Part shown: positions 35,509-45,718 of the stretch, in pieces
Numbering within the stretch: position 1 is the stretch's first letter
Layout: every line of letters begins with the position of its first letter
Assembly: GCF_041583835.1 (NCBI RefSeq)
Contig: NZ_JBFHFC010000003.1
Location: 109,351-173,350, forward strand
DNA: 64,000 nucleotides
From: Thiomicrorhabdus sp041583835
GTDB taxonomy: Bacteria; Pseudomonadota; Gammaproteobacteria; Thiomicrospirales; Thiomicrospiraceae
Direction of reading: 5' to 3'
Program-made: the position numbers and the translations under genes
The notes under the pieces: generated by a model
What the model was told of the DNA's origin: nothing
Seen by the model: only the letters and a program-made list of their open reading frames with translations
Databases searched by the model: none

Positions 35509-38500
35509 ACATTCTAGCGGAGACCGTGCGGTTTCTACCTCGCTGTTTGGCAAGATAAAGCGCCTCATCGGTAATTTTTAACAGGCTTTCAGGCGAACAA
35601 TGCTGACCGGCCGGTGCCACCCCTAAACCGATACTCACCGTCACGCAGTCCGCAACATCCGTTCGATCGTGCGGAATGCAGGCTTTCTGCAATTGAACAT
35701 GAATATCTTCGGCAATCATCAATGCCGCTTCTTCGGTTGTACCCGGCATCACTATGACAAATTCCTCACCGCCATAACGGGCGACAAAATCGGTTGTTCT
35801 CAGCACCGAGCTTTCCAACAAATCGGCCACATGCTTCAAACAAACATCACCCTGTTGGTGGCCGTAGTAGTCGTTATACGCCTTAAAGAAATCGATATCG
35901 CACAGAAGCAAAGCAAGCGGCTTCTCCGAACGCGACAAACGAGCGCACTCCTGTTGAAGGTATTGATCCAGATTGCGTCGATTATGCAAGCCCGTCAAAC
36001 CGTCCGTCGAAGCCAAACGGTTCAATTCTTCAATCGCTTGTTGCAACTGAACCTCCACCTTTTTACGCTCTTCGTTCTCCTTCACCACTAAACTGTTCAG
36101 TTCCAGAATCTTATCGTTCTGTTGCTTTAACTCGACATTCTGAGACTCCAGCGCCTCGTTCTTAATATCTACGTCGCGGGTACGTTCGGCCACTTTCTGT
36201 TCAAGCTGGTCGTAAATCAGCGCGTTATCGATAGCGATGGCAATATGACCGCTCAGATGTTGCAACAACTCTATACGATCCTTTGTGAATACGCCGGCCA
36301 CCTCGTTATTTTCCAGGTAAATCACCCCTTTAAACTGTCCGTGCAAGGTCAACGGCGCGCACAACACGGCCTTAATGCCACGCCGCACCACCATCTCATC
36401 ACGGCCGAAAATGGCACTTTGACGGGCGTCATTCAATACGATCGCTTCTTCGGTACGTTGAACGTAATTGACGATCGAATGCACAATGCGCGGGTTTTCG
36501 ACATAGGGAACCCGCTGCATCACTTGAACGGTATCGAACTCCACCGAAGCCTCAGCCTGCACCCACAAACGGCCGCTATCCTGCAATAACAACAAACCAT
36601 GCTGCGCCCCGGCATTTTCAATCATGATACCGATCAAGGTTTCCAATAACTCCGGCAACCTTTTCTCTCTTGCGATTACTTCGGTCGCTTTCATCAAGGC
36701 CGACACATCAAAGTGCGATCTCCCGGCGCCGATTTTATCGCTTGCGCCTTCGATATCGATACTGGCGCCCCAACGACGAAAACAAACATTGGCTTCCTGA
36801 CGATAAAGCGCAACGGCCTTTGACTGATTCATCAATTCATAAACGTCCGCCGCCAACGAATTGGCGATCGCCTGTAAATTCGGCTGACCGAACACGCCGG
36901 CGGTTTCGATCGCGGAATCAAAACAGCGCAGCGCTTGAGGATAATCCCCCGACAATCGATAACGCTCGCCTTCCATAATACGTAAGCGCGCTAAAAAATT
37001 TTCGGGACAAGAATCCGTCCACGCGGTAAAACGATTGATCGTTTTATAGAAGTTCAATCGATATTGCTGACGCTTCATCGGCGGAGCCTGGTCATACAGT
37101 TTCGCTTGAATCAGAGCGTTTAGAAAATGGTGTTCCGCCGCATGCAACATGCCTTTCGAATCCGCCAGAAAACTCCGGCTTTTTTGAGCGACGTCCAACG
37201 CAGCCTGATATTCCTTATGCAGATAGAGCGCCAACATTTTATTCACGTAATAATAATGGGCAAAATGACGCGAACCAAAACGTTCCAAAGAAGCGACATA
37301 TTCATCTTCGTCAAACTCTGCATGATCGAACGAAACTTTGGAGTAGGTTTCGCCACGCAAATTTCGAATCGCCTGTTTTACCCCCAGAACCGTTCCCAAA
37401 TGTTCCTCGGCACCGATACGCTGCAAACTGGCTTGAAATTGCTCGATCTCTTCCTCTATCTCGTCAAGCGGCTTCCCGCGCATAAACATGCTTTGGATGA
37501 TTCCCGCCGCCGCACAACCGGTATGAAACCAGTCTCCGACTTCCAGACCGTGACGGTAAGCGTCAAACCAATGCTGTTCGGTTACTGCGGACGCTTTCTG
37601 CCAACTCATGGCAAAATACCCGAATACAAATTGCACTTCCGCTTTTTGCAAAACATTGCCGTAACGCTCAACCAGCGCCATAGACAACTGTCCGTACTCG
37701 TAACCGATTTTGTGTTTCCCGAGTACGCCGCCCTGAAAGATGATTCCGAAAACAATGTAACCGACCACCGCCTCGCGGGTATTACCGTGTTTCAAGCATA
37801 GTGCAATCACCTTAAGTGAAATCGCCACGCACAGCTCAGGCTTGATCTGGTAGGCGGCTTTCAAAATCGCAGACAATAAGCGAATAACCATCTGTATACG
37901 TTCATCTTCGACGGCCGGCAAATCCAATAACTCGGCAATCTCGTACTTTCTGAGTTTTGCCTGAAGATGAATAAAATCCTTGGCGAACAAGGCAGGATTA
38001 AATTTCGACGGGATATTCACACCGAACATCTTAACCGCGCTGCGGCCTATGGCGTAAGCCTGTTCAAACTCGGAAATATCGGTATAGAATTTAATCATCA
38101 ATTCAAATACCTGGCCTTTTTCCAACAGGTCACTGTCGGCTGAGACGGCTTGATTGTAAAAATGGATCGCTTGGTCGCGGCGGTTACAAAGATGTTCGCA
38201 CTCTGCACGATTTCGATACATTATGGCGGCCAACGGTTGCTCTTCGAACGACGGCATCGCATCCATCGCCCGCTGAATGTAATCCAGAGCCAATTCAAAA
38301 TCGCCGCTCGATTTCGCTTCTTGCGACGCCTTGAAATTCAGTTCCGCCAAATCTTGCCATTCGCGCTCGTCGTCAATTAGAACGCTGGCTTCATTCAAAT
38401 GGTTAACGCATTCAAGCAAAACTTCTTTTTCAGGTTGAGCCTGTGCCGCCAGTAAAAAACGTCCGATTGCATGATGTATCCGTGCTTTTTCATCCGCTTC

Positions 38501-40612
38501 CAGCATCGACCAAACTGCCTGCTGAATACGGTCGTGGCTGAATACATAATAGCTTGAAGCACTTGCCAAACCGGTGGCTTCCCGCCTAATCCAACCTTCA
38601 TTCAAGGCCGTCTGCAGCGCAAAATCAAAACGCTCGTTATCCGCATAAACCGCTTGCGCTACCCGGTCGCTAAAACGGTTACCGATACACGAAGCAATTT
38701 TAAGCAACGATTTTACCCGCTCGGGAAAGGCGACCATTCTCTGCGACAAGAATTCAACCACATTATCACTGACCGGAAGATGCTGTAAGCGTTCAAGATC
38801 GCAAGTCCAACAAGATTCCGAGTGGTCGAAACAAACCACACCATCTTTATGAAGCTGTTTCAGATATTCGGTCACAAAAAAGGCATTACCGCCGGTTTTT
38901 TGGAAAATGATTTCGCTGATCCGGTCGCTCGATTTTGACGGCATACAGTCCGAGATCAGATCGTTCACCGCCTCTTTGCTAAGATCGGACAACTCAAACT
39001 CTTCACGCAACGCGCCAAAATCACGTGCTTTCTGCAATAACACATAAAACGGATGGTCTTCACCGACTTCATTGTCCCGATATAAAGCAATTACCGCCAA
39101 ATTCGAAACGTCCTGCAAAGCCGTTTCCAACCATTCCAGTGTGGCGCTATCCGCCCACTGCATGTCATCCAAAATCAAAAAGAAAGGGTGTTCCAAACTG
39201 GCGAATGCCTGAATAAAACGGCAAAGAATCGAATTTAAACGAATCTTGGCATCCGACGGCGGCAATGTTTCAACCGCCGCCTGCGGACCGATAATCCATT
39301 CCACTTCGGGTATGGCTTCCGTCAAAACGCCGGCTTGATTTCCAAGTGCGGTCTGCAAGCGCCTTTTCCAAACCCGTAATGCATCTTCTTCGCCCGCTAC
39401 GATCTGTCCGATCAAATCCCGTAAAGCGCCATACAACATCTCAAACGGTGTGTTCTGACGGTATTGATCGAATTTTGCCATTAAACGAAAACCGGGCGAA
39501 CCTTCTAAATCTTTTAAGGCGGCTTCAACCAGACTGGACTTTCCGACCCCGGAAGCGCCGTAAAGCGTGTTCATAGAAGCCTGAGGATTTTCAAACTGCC
39601 TTTGCACCGACGCGGTTAAATCCGCAATCACCGTTTCCCGCCCATAAAGCTTCCCGGCCGAGTTGAACTGAGCCATACTTCCCAAAAGGTCAGGCTTAAA
39701 TTCGGCAATTTCTCCGGTTTCACGTAACGCATCAAGACAACGAATTAAATCGACCTTTAAAGACGTGGCGCTGGAATATCGATCAACCGGCATCTTGGCA
39801 AGCATCTTAGCAACCAAACCGGAGAGGGCTGCCGGCATATCCGCCACAACGTCTGTTAACCGTGGCGCCGTTTTGGCGATATGGTCGTGCATAAGACCGA
39901 TGGCATCGTCGGAGACGAACGGTAACCTGCCGCTGAGCATCTGAAAGAAAATAATCCCTAAAGAATAAATGTCGGCGGCATGACCGATCTCGCCGTCAAT
40001 CCTGTCACTCTGCTCCGGCGCAGAATAAAAACTTGCCAGCTCCGACGGCTTCAAGCCCTCTTCCGAAACCGATTCTTTCATACGTCGAGCCGCATAACCG
40101 AACCCCGTCAGCATAATTTTGTCGCTGCTTGGATCGATTAAAATACAGGAAGAAGACAGGTTTCCGTGGACGACATCCTGTTCATGTATGGCTTCAATGG
40201 CTTCGACTATCTGAATGGCAATCGAAAGGAAACGATCAAACGAAACCGGAGAGGAATTTAAAACGGCAGCATGAAGCGCTTCCGTTTCGGGCGACTGAAT
40301 TGTCTGCTGATCATATTTTTGAATCGCTTTTAAAAAGTCGCTTAAAGGCAGGCCGTCAAAATAATCTCGAACCAGGAGATTCTTGCCTTGTACATTATGA
40401 ATGCCGTGCGATTTGATGATAGCGGGATGATCGAACTGCGTTAACAACTCAAATTCATTTTGAAGATGGTCGTTATCCAAGCTGCTGACGAAAGCGGATT
40501 TGATATTTTTACAAATCACCCCGCTTGGTTCGTCGGGATGCGTCGCAAGAAAAATTTCGGAATGTCGCGTGGTGGCAATACACTCTTGTATCTTGTAGCC
40601 GTGTGTTTCCAA
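35507..40612 (-). CDS. Pseudokinase - STAND ATPase - GAF - diguanylate cyclase fusion
   Basis: This 1701-residue signalling protein has a protein-kinase-like domain (about 1-290), a MalT/AAA-type ATPase with Walker A GASGVGKSS (352-360) and LILDDMQWAD, and a long TPR-like helical region (about 700-1330). A GAF domain (about 1370-1520), a coiled coil and a GGDEF domain (about 1575-1701) follow. The cyclase looks active: GGEEF at 1614-1618, with an inhibitory RxxD site five residues before it. The kinase looks dead: the HRD motif reads HGN (149-151), the loop Asn is Cys156, and DFG reads GFG (170-172), although Lys35 remains. The family usually ends in a histidine kinase; here the output is cyclic-di-GMP. 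Confidence 0.9.
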   Translation of the reverse strand: METHGYKIQECIATTRHSEIFLATHPDEPSGVICKNIKSAFVSSLDNDHLQNEFELLTQFDHPAIIKSHGIHNVQGKNLLVRDYFDGLPLSDFLKAIQKYDQQTIQSPETEALHAAVLNSSPVSFDRFLSIAIQIVEAIEAIHEQDVVHGNLSSSCILIDPSSDKIMLTGFGYAARRMKESVSEEGLKPSELASFYSAPEQSDRIDGEIGHAADIYSLGIIFFQMLSGRLPFVSDDAIGLMHDHIAKTAPRLTDVVADMPAALSGLVAKMLAKMPVDRYSSATSLKVDLIRCLDALRETGEIAEFKPDLLGSMAQFNSAGKLYGRETVIADLTASVQRQFENPQASMNTLYGASGVGKSSLVEAALKDLEGSPGFRLMAKFDQYRQNTPFEMLYGALRDLIGQIVAGEEDALRVWKRRLQTALGNQAGVLTEAIPEVEWIIGPQAAVETLPPSDAKIRLNSILCRFIQAFASLEHPFFLILDDMQWADSATLEWLETALQDVSNLAVIALYRDNEVGEDHPFYVLLQKARDFGALREEFELSDLSKEAVNDLISDCMPSKSSDRISEIIFQKTGGNAFFVTEYLKQLHKDGVVCFDHSESCWTCDLERLQHLPVSDNVVEFLSQRMVAFPERVKSLLKIASCIGNRFSDRVAQAVYADNERFDFALQTALNEGWIRREATGLASASSYYVFSHDRIQQAVWSMLEADEKARIHHAIGRFLLAAQAQPEKEVLLECVNHLNEASVLIDDEREWQDLAELNFKASQEAKSSGDFELALDYIQRAMDAMPSFEEQPLAAIMYRNRAECEHLCNRRDQAIHFYNQAVSADSDLLEKGQVFELMIKFYTDISEFEQAYAIGRSAVKMFGVNIPSKFNPALFAKDFIHLQAKLRKYEIAELLDLPAVEDERIQMVIRLLSAILKAAYQIKPELCVAISLKVIALCLKHGNTREAVVGYIVFGIIFQGGVLGKHKIGYEYGQLSMALVERYGNVLQKAEVQFVFGYFAMSWQKASAVTEQHWFDAYRHGLEVGDWFHTGCAAAGIIQSMFMRGKPLDEIEEEIEQFQASLQRIGAEEHLGTVLGVKQAIRNLRGETYSKVSFDHAEFDEDEYVASLERFGSRHFAHYYYVNKMLALYLHKEYQAALDVAQKSRSFLADSKGMLHAAEHHFLNALIQAKLYDQAPPMKRQQYRLNFYKTINRFTAWTDSCPENFLARLRIMEGERYRLSGDYPQALRCFDSAIETAGVFGQPNLQAIANSLAADVYELMNQSKAVALYRQEANVCFRRWGASIDIEGASDKIGAGRSHFDVSALMKATEVIAREKRLPELLETLIGIMIENAGAQHGLLLLQDSGRLWVQAEASVEFDTVQVMQRVPYVENPRIVHSIVNYVQRTEEAIVLNDARQSAIFGRDEMVVRRGIKAVLCAPLTLHGQFKGVIYLENNEVAGVFTKDRIELLQHLSGHIAIAIDNALIYDQLEQKVAERTRDVDIKNEALESQNVELKQQNDKILELNSLVVKENEERKKVEVQLQQAIEELNRLASTDGLTGLHNRRNLDQYLQQECARLSRSEKPLALLLCDIDFFKAYNDYYGHQQGDVCLKHVADLLESSVLRTTDFVARYGGEEFVIVMPGTTEEAALMIAEDIHVQLQKACIPHDRTDVADCVTVSIGLGVAPAGQHCSPESLLKITDEALYLAKQRGRNRTVSARM

Positions 40613-40805
40613 CCTTGAAACCTTTTATTGTCCGCTTGATTATAATTATGCAGTTTGAATTAGAAATAATTGCACATGAAATTCGATTCTAACCAATTAG
40701 GGATAAACCGTAAATAAGCCTACTAATATTAAGCTCAAAAAAATCGATGCGCCTCAAAAAAGGACTAAGAACGCGCTCATTTCATCCACGTAATCGCCCT
40801 GCAAT

Positions 40806-42872
40806 TTAAAGCTTGATCGTTGACATAACCGCCTGCAATTCTTTAGCGCTTCCCGACATGGCCAAACTCAATTTCGACGACTGATCGGCCAAAGCCGCAT
40901 TTTCCTGGGTGAAGCGATCCAATTGCGAAATAGCCTGATTGACCTGTTCCGTCGCACCCATTTCCTGCTCGGCGGCAGAACTGATCTGGGTAACGATGCG
41001 CACCAACTCATCGATATTGTCGTTAATCTGTTGCAACGCTTCCGCGGAATCGCCGGACAGACTTTGACCGTGATTCACCATTGATAGATTCTGCTCCACC
41101 AATCCCTTAATGTCGTTAGATGCCTGTGAAGCGCGCAACGCCAAGTTACGAACCTCTCCCGCCACCACGGCAAATCCGCGTCCGTGCTCACCGGCACGAG
41201 CCGCTTCAACCGCGGCATTCAGAGCCAACAGATTGGTTTGAAATGAGATTCCGTCAATCAATTGCACAATGTCTGCAATCTTCCGGCTCGCCTGATGAAT
41301 TTCGGTCATCGACGCCTGAGTTTGGTTCACAACCTGCGCACCACGTTCCACATGCTCTTTAACCTGAGCAGCCAGTTTTGATGCGCTGGAGGATTCTTGT
41401 GCGGTATTGCGAATGGTCTGAGTCAACTCCTCCATACTCGCCGCCGTCTCTTCAAGAGAAGCGGCCTGCTGCTGGGTACGCGAATTCAAATTATGATTAT
41501 CGGCTTCCAATGCCAGCGTATTTTCCACAACGGTTTGAGTCGTACCTGCCGTTTGTCCGAGAATTCCGTGCAAATTCTCAATTGCCAGATTGATACCCGA
41601 TTTCAATACTTTCAAATCGCCTTGATAATCTCCTTCAATCAGCTTGCTCAAATCACCGCCTGAGAACGCTTCCATTACTCGATTAATCTCCGCCATCGAT
41701 GCTTCCAGCGCCGAAACCGTGTCGTTGACCGCTTCTTTCAATCCCAGCAAATCGCCCGGCAGTGCCTTTTCGATTCGATGACTGAACTGACCGTTGGCCA
41801 TAAAAAACATCACGCGCGTGACTTCGGCGATCGCACTTTTAAGATTAAGCATCGCCTCGACGCTACTTTGTACGGTCATCTTGTTCTGCGGATTAAGACC
41901 TTCGGACAATTCATCCAAATGGCGCGACAATGAAATATCCACCCCGGCAACACCAACCACTTTGCCGTTATCGATAATCGGCGTCACCACACTGGTAATC
42001 AAAAACTCGTCATCGCCGACCGGGTACATATAAGGATCAACCACTTGCGGCTGTTTGCTGTGCAGCGGTTTTAAATAGAAATCGCCTAACCCCGGCACCT
42101 CATAATCCACGAGAGGTTCCAGACCGAGATCATTGCCTGAACGCCCCCAGAACGGCATAAAGCGCCCGGTCTCGTCATGCCAGCCGGCCGATTGACATTT
42201 TTCGTCCTGAGCATCGTAAGCATTCGGTTCCCACCCGCTCCAGCAAGCCAAGAAATTTGGATGACTTTCAAGGTGACTTTTGATTGCCGCCAAAGCAGAC
42301 TCGCGGGAAGCCCCTTGATGCTGCATCGCCAATAACTCTTGCGCCATGGCTTCAACGGTTTGTTGCGCTTCCTGTATATCGTCCCGGGCTTTGCTCAAAG
42401 TCAATTCACCGCCGAAATCGGCACTCTGTATCGATTTGATGACTTCGTTTAAAACGCCGGAGGCCTGCTGATTCTGTTCAAGCAAACCTGTAACGCGGGC
42501 CACTTCTTCTTCCGAAAAGTGATCCTTTAATACGTCCACGGCCGCTAAATCACCGTCTTCCAGAACATGCAGCAAATCGCCCATTCCACCCGTCTGGATT
42601 TTGGGTTCTTTCAAGGCCGTCAATGATTCCCGCCAACCTTCGCTTAACTCTGTCGTTGGGCTTGTATCCCCTTTCAGCAATTGATGAATATACGCTTGTT
42701 GTTCTGCCAATAAAGCTCGGTACAGTATCGCTGCTGAAATCAAGCCTCCAACGGCCATAACCGGAACTAAAATCCATTTGTTGGATTCCCAACCTAAAGA
42801 ACTCACTACTGCGATGAATACCCCAGCGAATACTCCATTCAATAGAACAATCGATGTCCAAGTCAGCCGCAT
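40806..42872 (-). CDS. Methyl-accepting chemotaxis protein with apparently cytoplasmic Cache-like sensor
   Basis: This 688-residue chemoreceptor has two N-terminal helices (about 7-26 and 33-52) separated by only a few residues. A coiled region follows, then a Cache/PDC-like domain (about 150-320, with the FYLKP...DPY and GVAGVDISL motifs). HAMP-like segments (about 335-440) lead to the signalling domain with the conserved tip region FQTNLLALNAAVEAARAGE. No membrane helix separates the sensor from the signalling domain, so the sensor should be inside the cell. There is no C-terminal CheR-binding pentapeptide (ends STIKL). Confidence 0.9.
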   Translation of the reverse strand: MRLTWTSIVLLNGVFAGVFIAVVSSLGWESNKWILVPVMAVGGLISAAILYRALLAEQQAYIHQLLKGDTSPTTELSEGWRESLTALKEPKIQTGGMGDLLHVLEDGDLAAVDVLKDHFSEEEVARVTGLLEQNQQASGVLNEVIKSIQSADFGGELTLSKARDDIQEAQQTVEAMAQELLAMQHQGASRESALAAIKSHLESHPNFLACWSGWEPNAYDAQDEKCQSAGWHDETGRFMPFWGRSGNDLGLEPLVDYEVPGLGDFYLKPLHSKQPQVVDPYMYPVGDDEFLITSVVTPIIDNGKVVGVAGVDISLSRHLDELSEGLNPQNKMTVQSSVEAMLNLKSAIAEVTRVMFFMANGQFSHRIEKALPGDLLGLKEAVNDTVSALEASMAEINRVMEAFSGGDLSKLIEGDYQGDLKVLKSGINLAIENLHGILGQTAGTTQTVVENTLALEADNHNLNSRTQQQAASLEETAASMEELTQTIRNTAQESSSASKLAAQVKEHVERGAQVVNQTQASMTEIHQASRKIADIVQLIDGISFQTNLLALNAAVEAARAGEHGRGFAVVAGEVRNLALRASQASNDIKGLVEQNLSMVNHGQSLSGDSAEALQQINDNIDELVRIVTQISSAAEQEMGATEQVNQAISQLDRFTQENAALADQSSKLSLAMSGSAKELQAVMSTIKL

Positions 42873-43095
42873 ACCACCTTCCCTTAAGTTAAATTACTTT
42901 CGTGAAGAGAAACAAAGCAATCGCCATTCTTTTCATGAAAAGTCATTTAAAATAAAAAGCTTAGGAATATCGGGCCAAGCATATTCGCCGACAATGTAGA
43001 TATGTGCACCACAATGAAACGTTATAAACGGTCAATTAAAAAAGAATCCAACCGGATAGACAAAAATAAACCGTACAAACCTGTAAGCAAAATGC

Positions 43096-43971
43096 TTATT
43101 TACGGGTAATCAAATAGCCACCGACCAGGATCGGCATAATGCCGACTAATTGCGATACGGTCGGAATTTGATTCAGAACCCAATAGGCCAGCCCTAAAGT
43201 CATCAATGGCGCAAATGCGAACAAGGCGTTAACTTTGGTGATGGGCAGCAAATGAATCGCTTCCACCCATAATAATTTACCGACAAAAAACACCAGAAAA
43301 CCGGTCAACCCCAACCACACCCATTGCTGTTGAATAAGCGCCCATGCCGGAGTGGGTTCAAAAATAACAGCCAACACATAGATAAACGGCAAGGCGATAA
43401 CCGATCTGACCAGAAGAATGGTTTCACTGGAGACTTGAGCACGCGCCTTTTTTTGGTATAAGTTTGCCAGTGGCGCAATCATAGCGGCAAGCAACACCAG
43501 AATATCGCCCTTATTGATCGCCCACTCGCCGGGAAACAAGACCAATAAAGCACCGACGGTCATCAAGGCTGCACCCACGGTATGCCTGGCATCCATACGT
43601 TCGCCCTGGCGTCGTCCCAGGAAAAGATAAGCAAACAAGATCTGCAAAAAAAGAATAATGGCGACATTGGTGGCGGAGGTGTATTGCAGCCCGATAAACG
43701 TCAGCGCAAACAGCGTGGTGATAAACAGACTGGTTAATGCCAAATCTTTATAAGCGGCCGTCCGTTTGATTTCATGCTGTTTTTGACGCAACCACCACCA
43801 ACCGCCTAAAAACAGTGCGGACAACAACAGACTGTAAAAATAAGCGTGCAAACCGCCCAATGCGGCGACACTGTAAAAGGCAAAAATAGGAAACCAGGCT
43901 TCGATCAGTGTCAAAGCGAGTGCAAACAATTCGCCTCTGCGCTCATTTTCAAAATTAAGTTTTACCGGCAT
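43096..43971 (-). CDS. EamA/DMT-family permease
   Basis: This 291-residue inner-membrane protein has ten predicted helices arranged as two EamA repeats, as in the drug/metabolite transporter superfamily (RhaT, YdcZ relatives). The substrate is unknown. It overlaps the preceding glycosyltransferase gene by 17 bases, so the two are co-translated. Confidence 0.85.
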   Translation of the reverse strand: MPVKLNFENERRGELFALALTLIEAWFPIFAFYSVAALGGLHAYFYSLLLSALFLGGWWWLRQKQHEIKRTAAYKDLALTSLFITTLFALTFIGLQYTSATNVAIILFLQILFAYLFLGRRQGERMDARHTVGAALMTVGALLVLFPGEWAINKGDILVLLAAMIAPLANLYQKKARAQVSSETILLVRSVIALPFIYVLAVIFEPTPAWALIQQQWVWLGLTGFLVFFVGKLLWVEAIHLLPITKVNALFAFAPLMTLGLAYWVLNQIPTVSQLVGIMPILVGGYLITRK

Positions 43972-45112
43972 ATTCGCGATGAATTCTCTGGTGAACTTCT
44001 AAGAAGTGCTGAAAAGAAGCAACGATATCATATTGCTCCATATGCGGTCGACTTCTTCTTGACCACTGCTCGCGTAAGGGTTTCTGGCTTAATGCCGTCT
44101 GCAATGCCTCAACCCAGACCTCCTGATCGTCCGCTTTCAAAATCCGTCCGGTTTCATTATCGATCACCAAGGTTTGCGGCCCGCCGATATCGGAGACTAA
44201 ACACCCCAAACCACTGGCTTGCGCTTCCATCACGACCTGCCCCAACGTATCGGTAATCGACGGGAAGGCAAACAGGTCTGCAGACGCATACACTTTGGAT
44301 AATAACTCGCCTTGTACCGGCCCGAGAAAGTAAGCGTGATGAGGACGCAACTCATCGGCCCATTTGCGATAACGACCCTCGCCGACCATCACCAAATCCG
44401 CTTTGATACGCGGATATTTCTCGCAAAACTTTTTCCAGACCTCCACCAGAAACGGAAAGTTCTTTTCGACATTGATGCGTCCGACATACAGCACTTTCAA
44501 ACGGCTGTCAGACAAGCCGAAGTGACGCCAAACATCCGTGTCGCGATGCTGCGGATTAAAACGCTCTAGATTGGTACCCGGAAACAGAACCGAAGCACGT
44601 TGATAATCGATACCGACATCACTCGCCATGACTTCCAGATACGCTTCAGATCGTGAAAACACGTGCTGAAAAGGATGGTAAAAACACTTCATCACCTTGT
44701 CGGTTCTGTGCTTCACCCACTTGAAACCGGTCAGGTCGTACAAGTAAGCCGGAAAATCCGTATGATACGTTCCCACTAACGGATAACCCGCTTTTTGCGC
44801 GCAGCGTTTAGCCGCCCATCCGAAAGGTCCGGGCGTGGAAATATGCACCAAATCCGGTTGCAGTTCGGCCAGCTTTTCGCTGATGATCTTTTTTCCCGGA
44901 AAAACCAGATCCAACTCTTGGTAAAACGGCATCGGCATCTTAAAACGATAAGGCAGGTTATGAATATAAGGTTTATCCGGAATCGGCTTGCCGGTTGAGG
45001 TGACGATATGCAATTCAACTTGGTTGGCAAACGCCTGTTCGCCCATATCTTGAATGAAACGGGAGACGCCGTTCAAATCGCCCAACGTATCGGTAAAAAG
45101 ACAAATCTTCAT
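43955..45112 (-). CDS. Glycosyltransferase family 4
   Basis: This 385-residue GT-B enzyme opens with KICLFTDTLGDLNGVSRF. Its C-terminal nucleotide-sugar domain contains the donor-site stretch SITDTLGQVVMEAQASGLG with the E-x7-E-like pair. It resembles the MgtA / sulfoquinovosyl- and mannosyl-transferase group that glycosylates diacylglycerol or phosphoinositides. I set the start at ATG 45112 after a GGGGGCGG stretch; the open frame reaches 45202. The acceptor is not known. Confidence 0.85.
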   Translation of the reverse strand: MKICLFTDTLGDLNGVSRFIQDMGEQAFANQVELHIVTSTGKPIPDKPYIHNLPYRFKMPMPFYQELDLVFPGKKIISEKLAELQPDLVHISTPGPFGWAAKRCAQKAGYPLVGTYHTDFPAYLYDLTGFKWVKHRTDKVMKCFYHPFQHVFSRSEAYLEVMASDVGIDYQRASVLFPGTNLERFNPQHRDTDVWRHFGLSDSRLKVLYVGRINVEKNFPFLVEVWKKFCEKYPRIKADLVMVGEGRYRKWADELRPHHAYFLGPVQGELLSKVYASADLFAFPSITDTLGQVVMEAQASGLGCLVSDIGGPQTLVIDNETGRILKADDQEVWVEALQTALSQKPLREQWSRRSRPHMEQYDIVASFQHFLEVHQRIHREYAGKT

Positions 45113-45358
45113 GTTTCCGCCCCCACCTATCGATAGAAAAACGTCATCATAATCCACTACAAATCCGCTTGTGATGACAGCTAGATGAAACCTATATGAC
45201 AATCAAAAAGCCGCCTAAACCGCATATCCCCCTGACTTAAAAACGACAATTAAGCCTATGACGATTGATGGCATCATCATTCTATTTAATTGCTAGCGCA
45301 TTTAAGCCAAAATGGCATTAGAATAGGCTAAAACCCCTTTTACTCACATGGAACAGCT

Positions 45359-45718
45359 ATGCCGTTTTTATCCGTAATGACGATTTTATTGATTTATCAG
45401 CTCGTAGGAGAGCTGATTGTGCGCGAATTCAATATGACCGTACCGGGACCGGTCATCGGTATGCTGCTGATGCTGTTCAGTCTGCTGGTCAAACGCTCTT
45501 TTGCCGATCAGCTACTCAAGCCGACGGAAATGATTCTGTCGCATTTCTCGTTGCTGTTTATCCCGGCGGGCGTCGGGTTGATGATCCATCTAAGTAGGCT
45601 GCAAGACGAATGGCTGGCCATTACGATCGCCCTTCTGAGCAGTACGGTTCTAGGATTGTTGGTCACGGCCTGGACCATGATGTTGATGACGAAACTGATG
45701 AACAGGAATCCAAAATGA
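45359..45718 (+). CDS. lrgA: LrgA/CidA family holin-like protein
   Basis: This 119-residue membrane protein has four helices and the conserved FNMTVPGPVIGMLLM motif of the CidA/LrgA family. With LrgB it affects murein hydrolase activity; in several bacteria the pair moves pyruvate or other small organic acids. It overlaps lrgB by four bases (ATGA). Confidence 0.9.
   Translation: MPFLSVMTILLIYQLVGELIVREFNMTVPGPVIGMLLMLFSLLVKRSFADQLLKPTEMILSHFSLLFIPAGVGLMIHLSRLQDEWLAITIALLSSTVLGLLVTAWTMMLMTKLMNRNPK

Noticed and set aside
45610..45714. Upstream extension of the lrgB frame into lrgA
   Set aside because: The ATGA overlap start at 45715 gives the normal family length; the extension is read-through inside lrgA.
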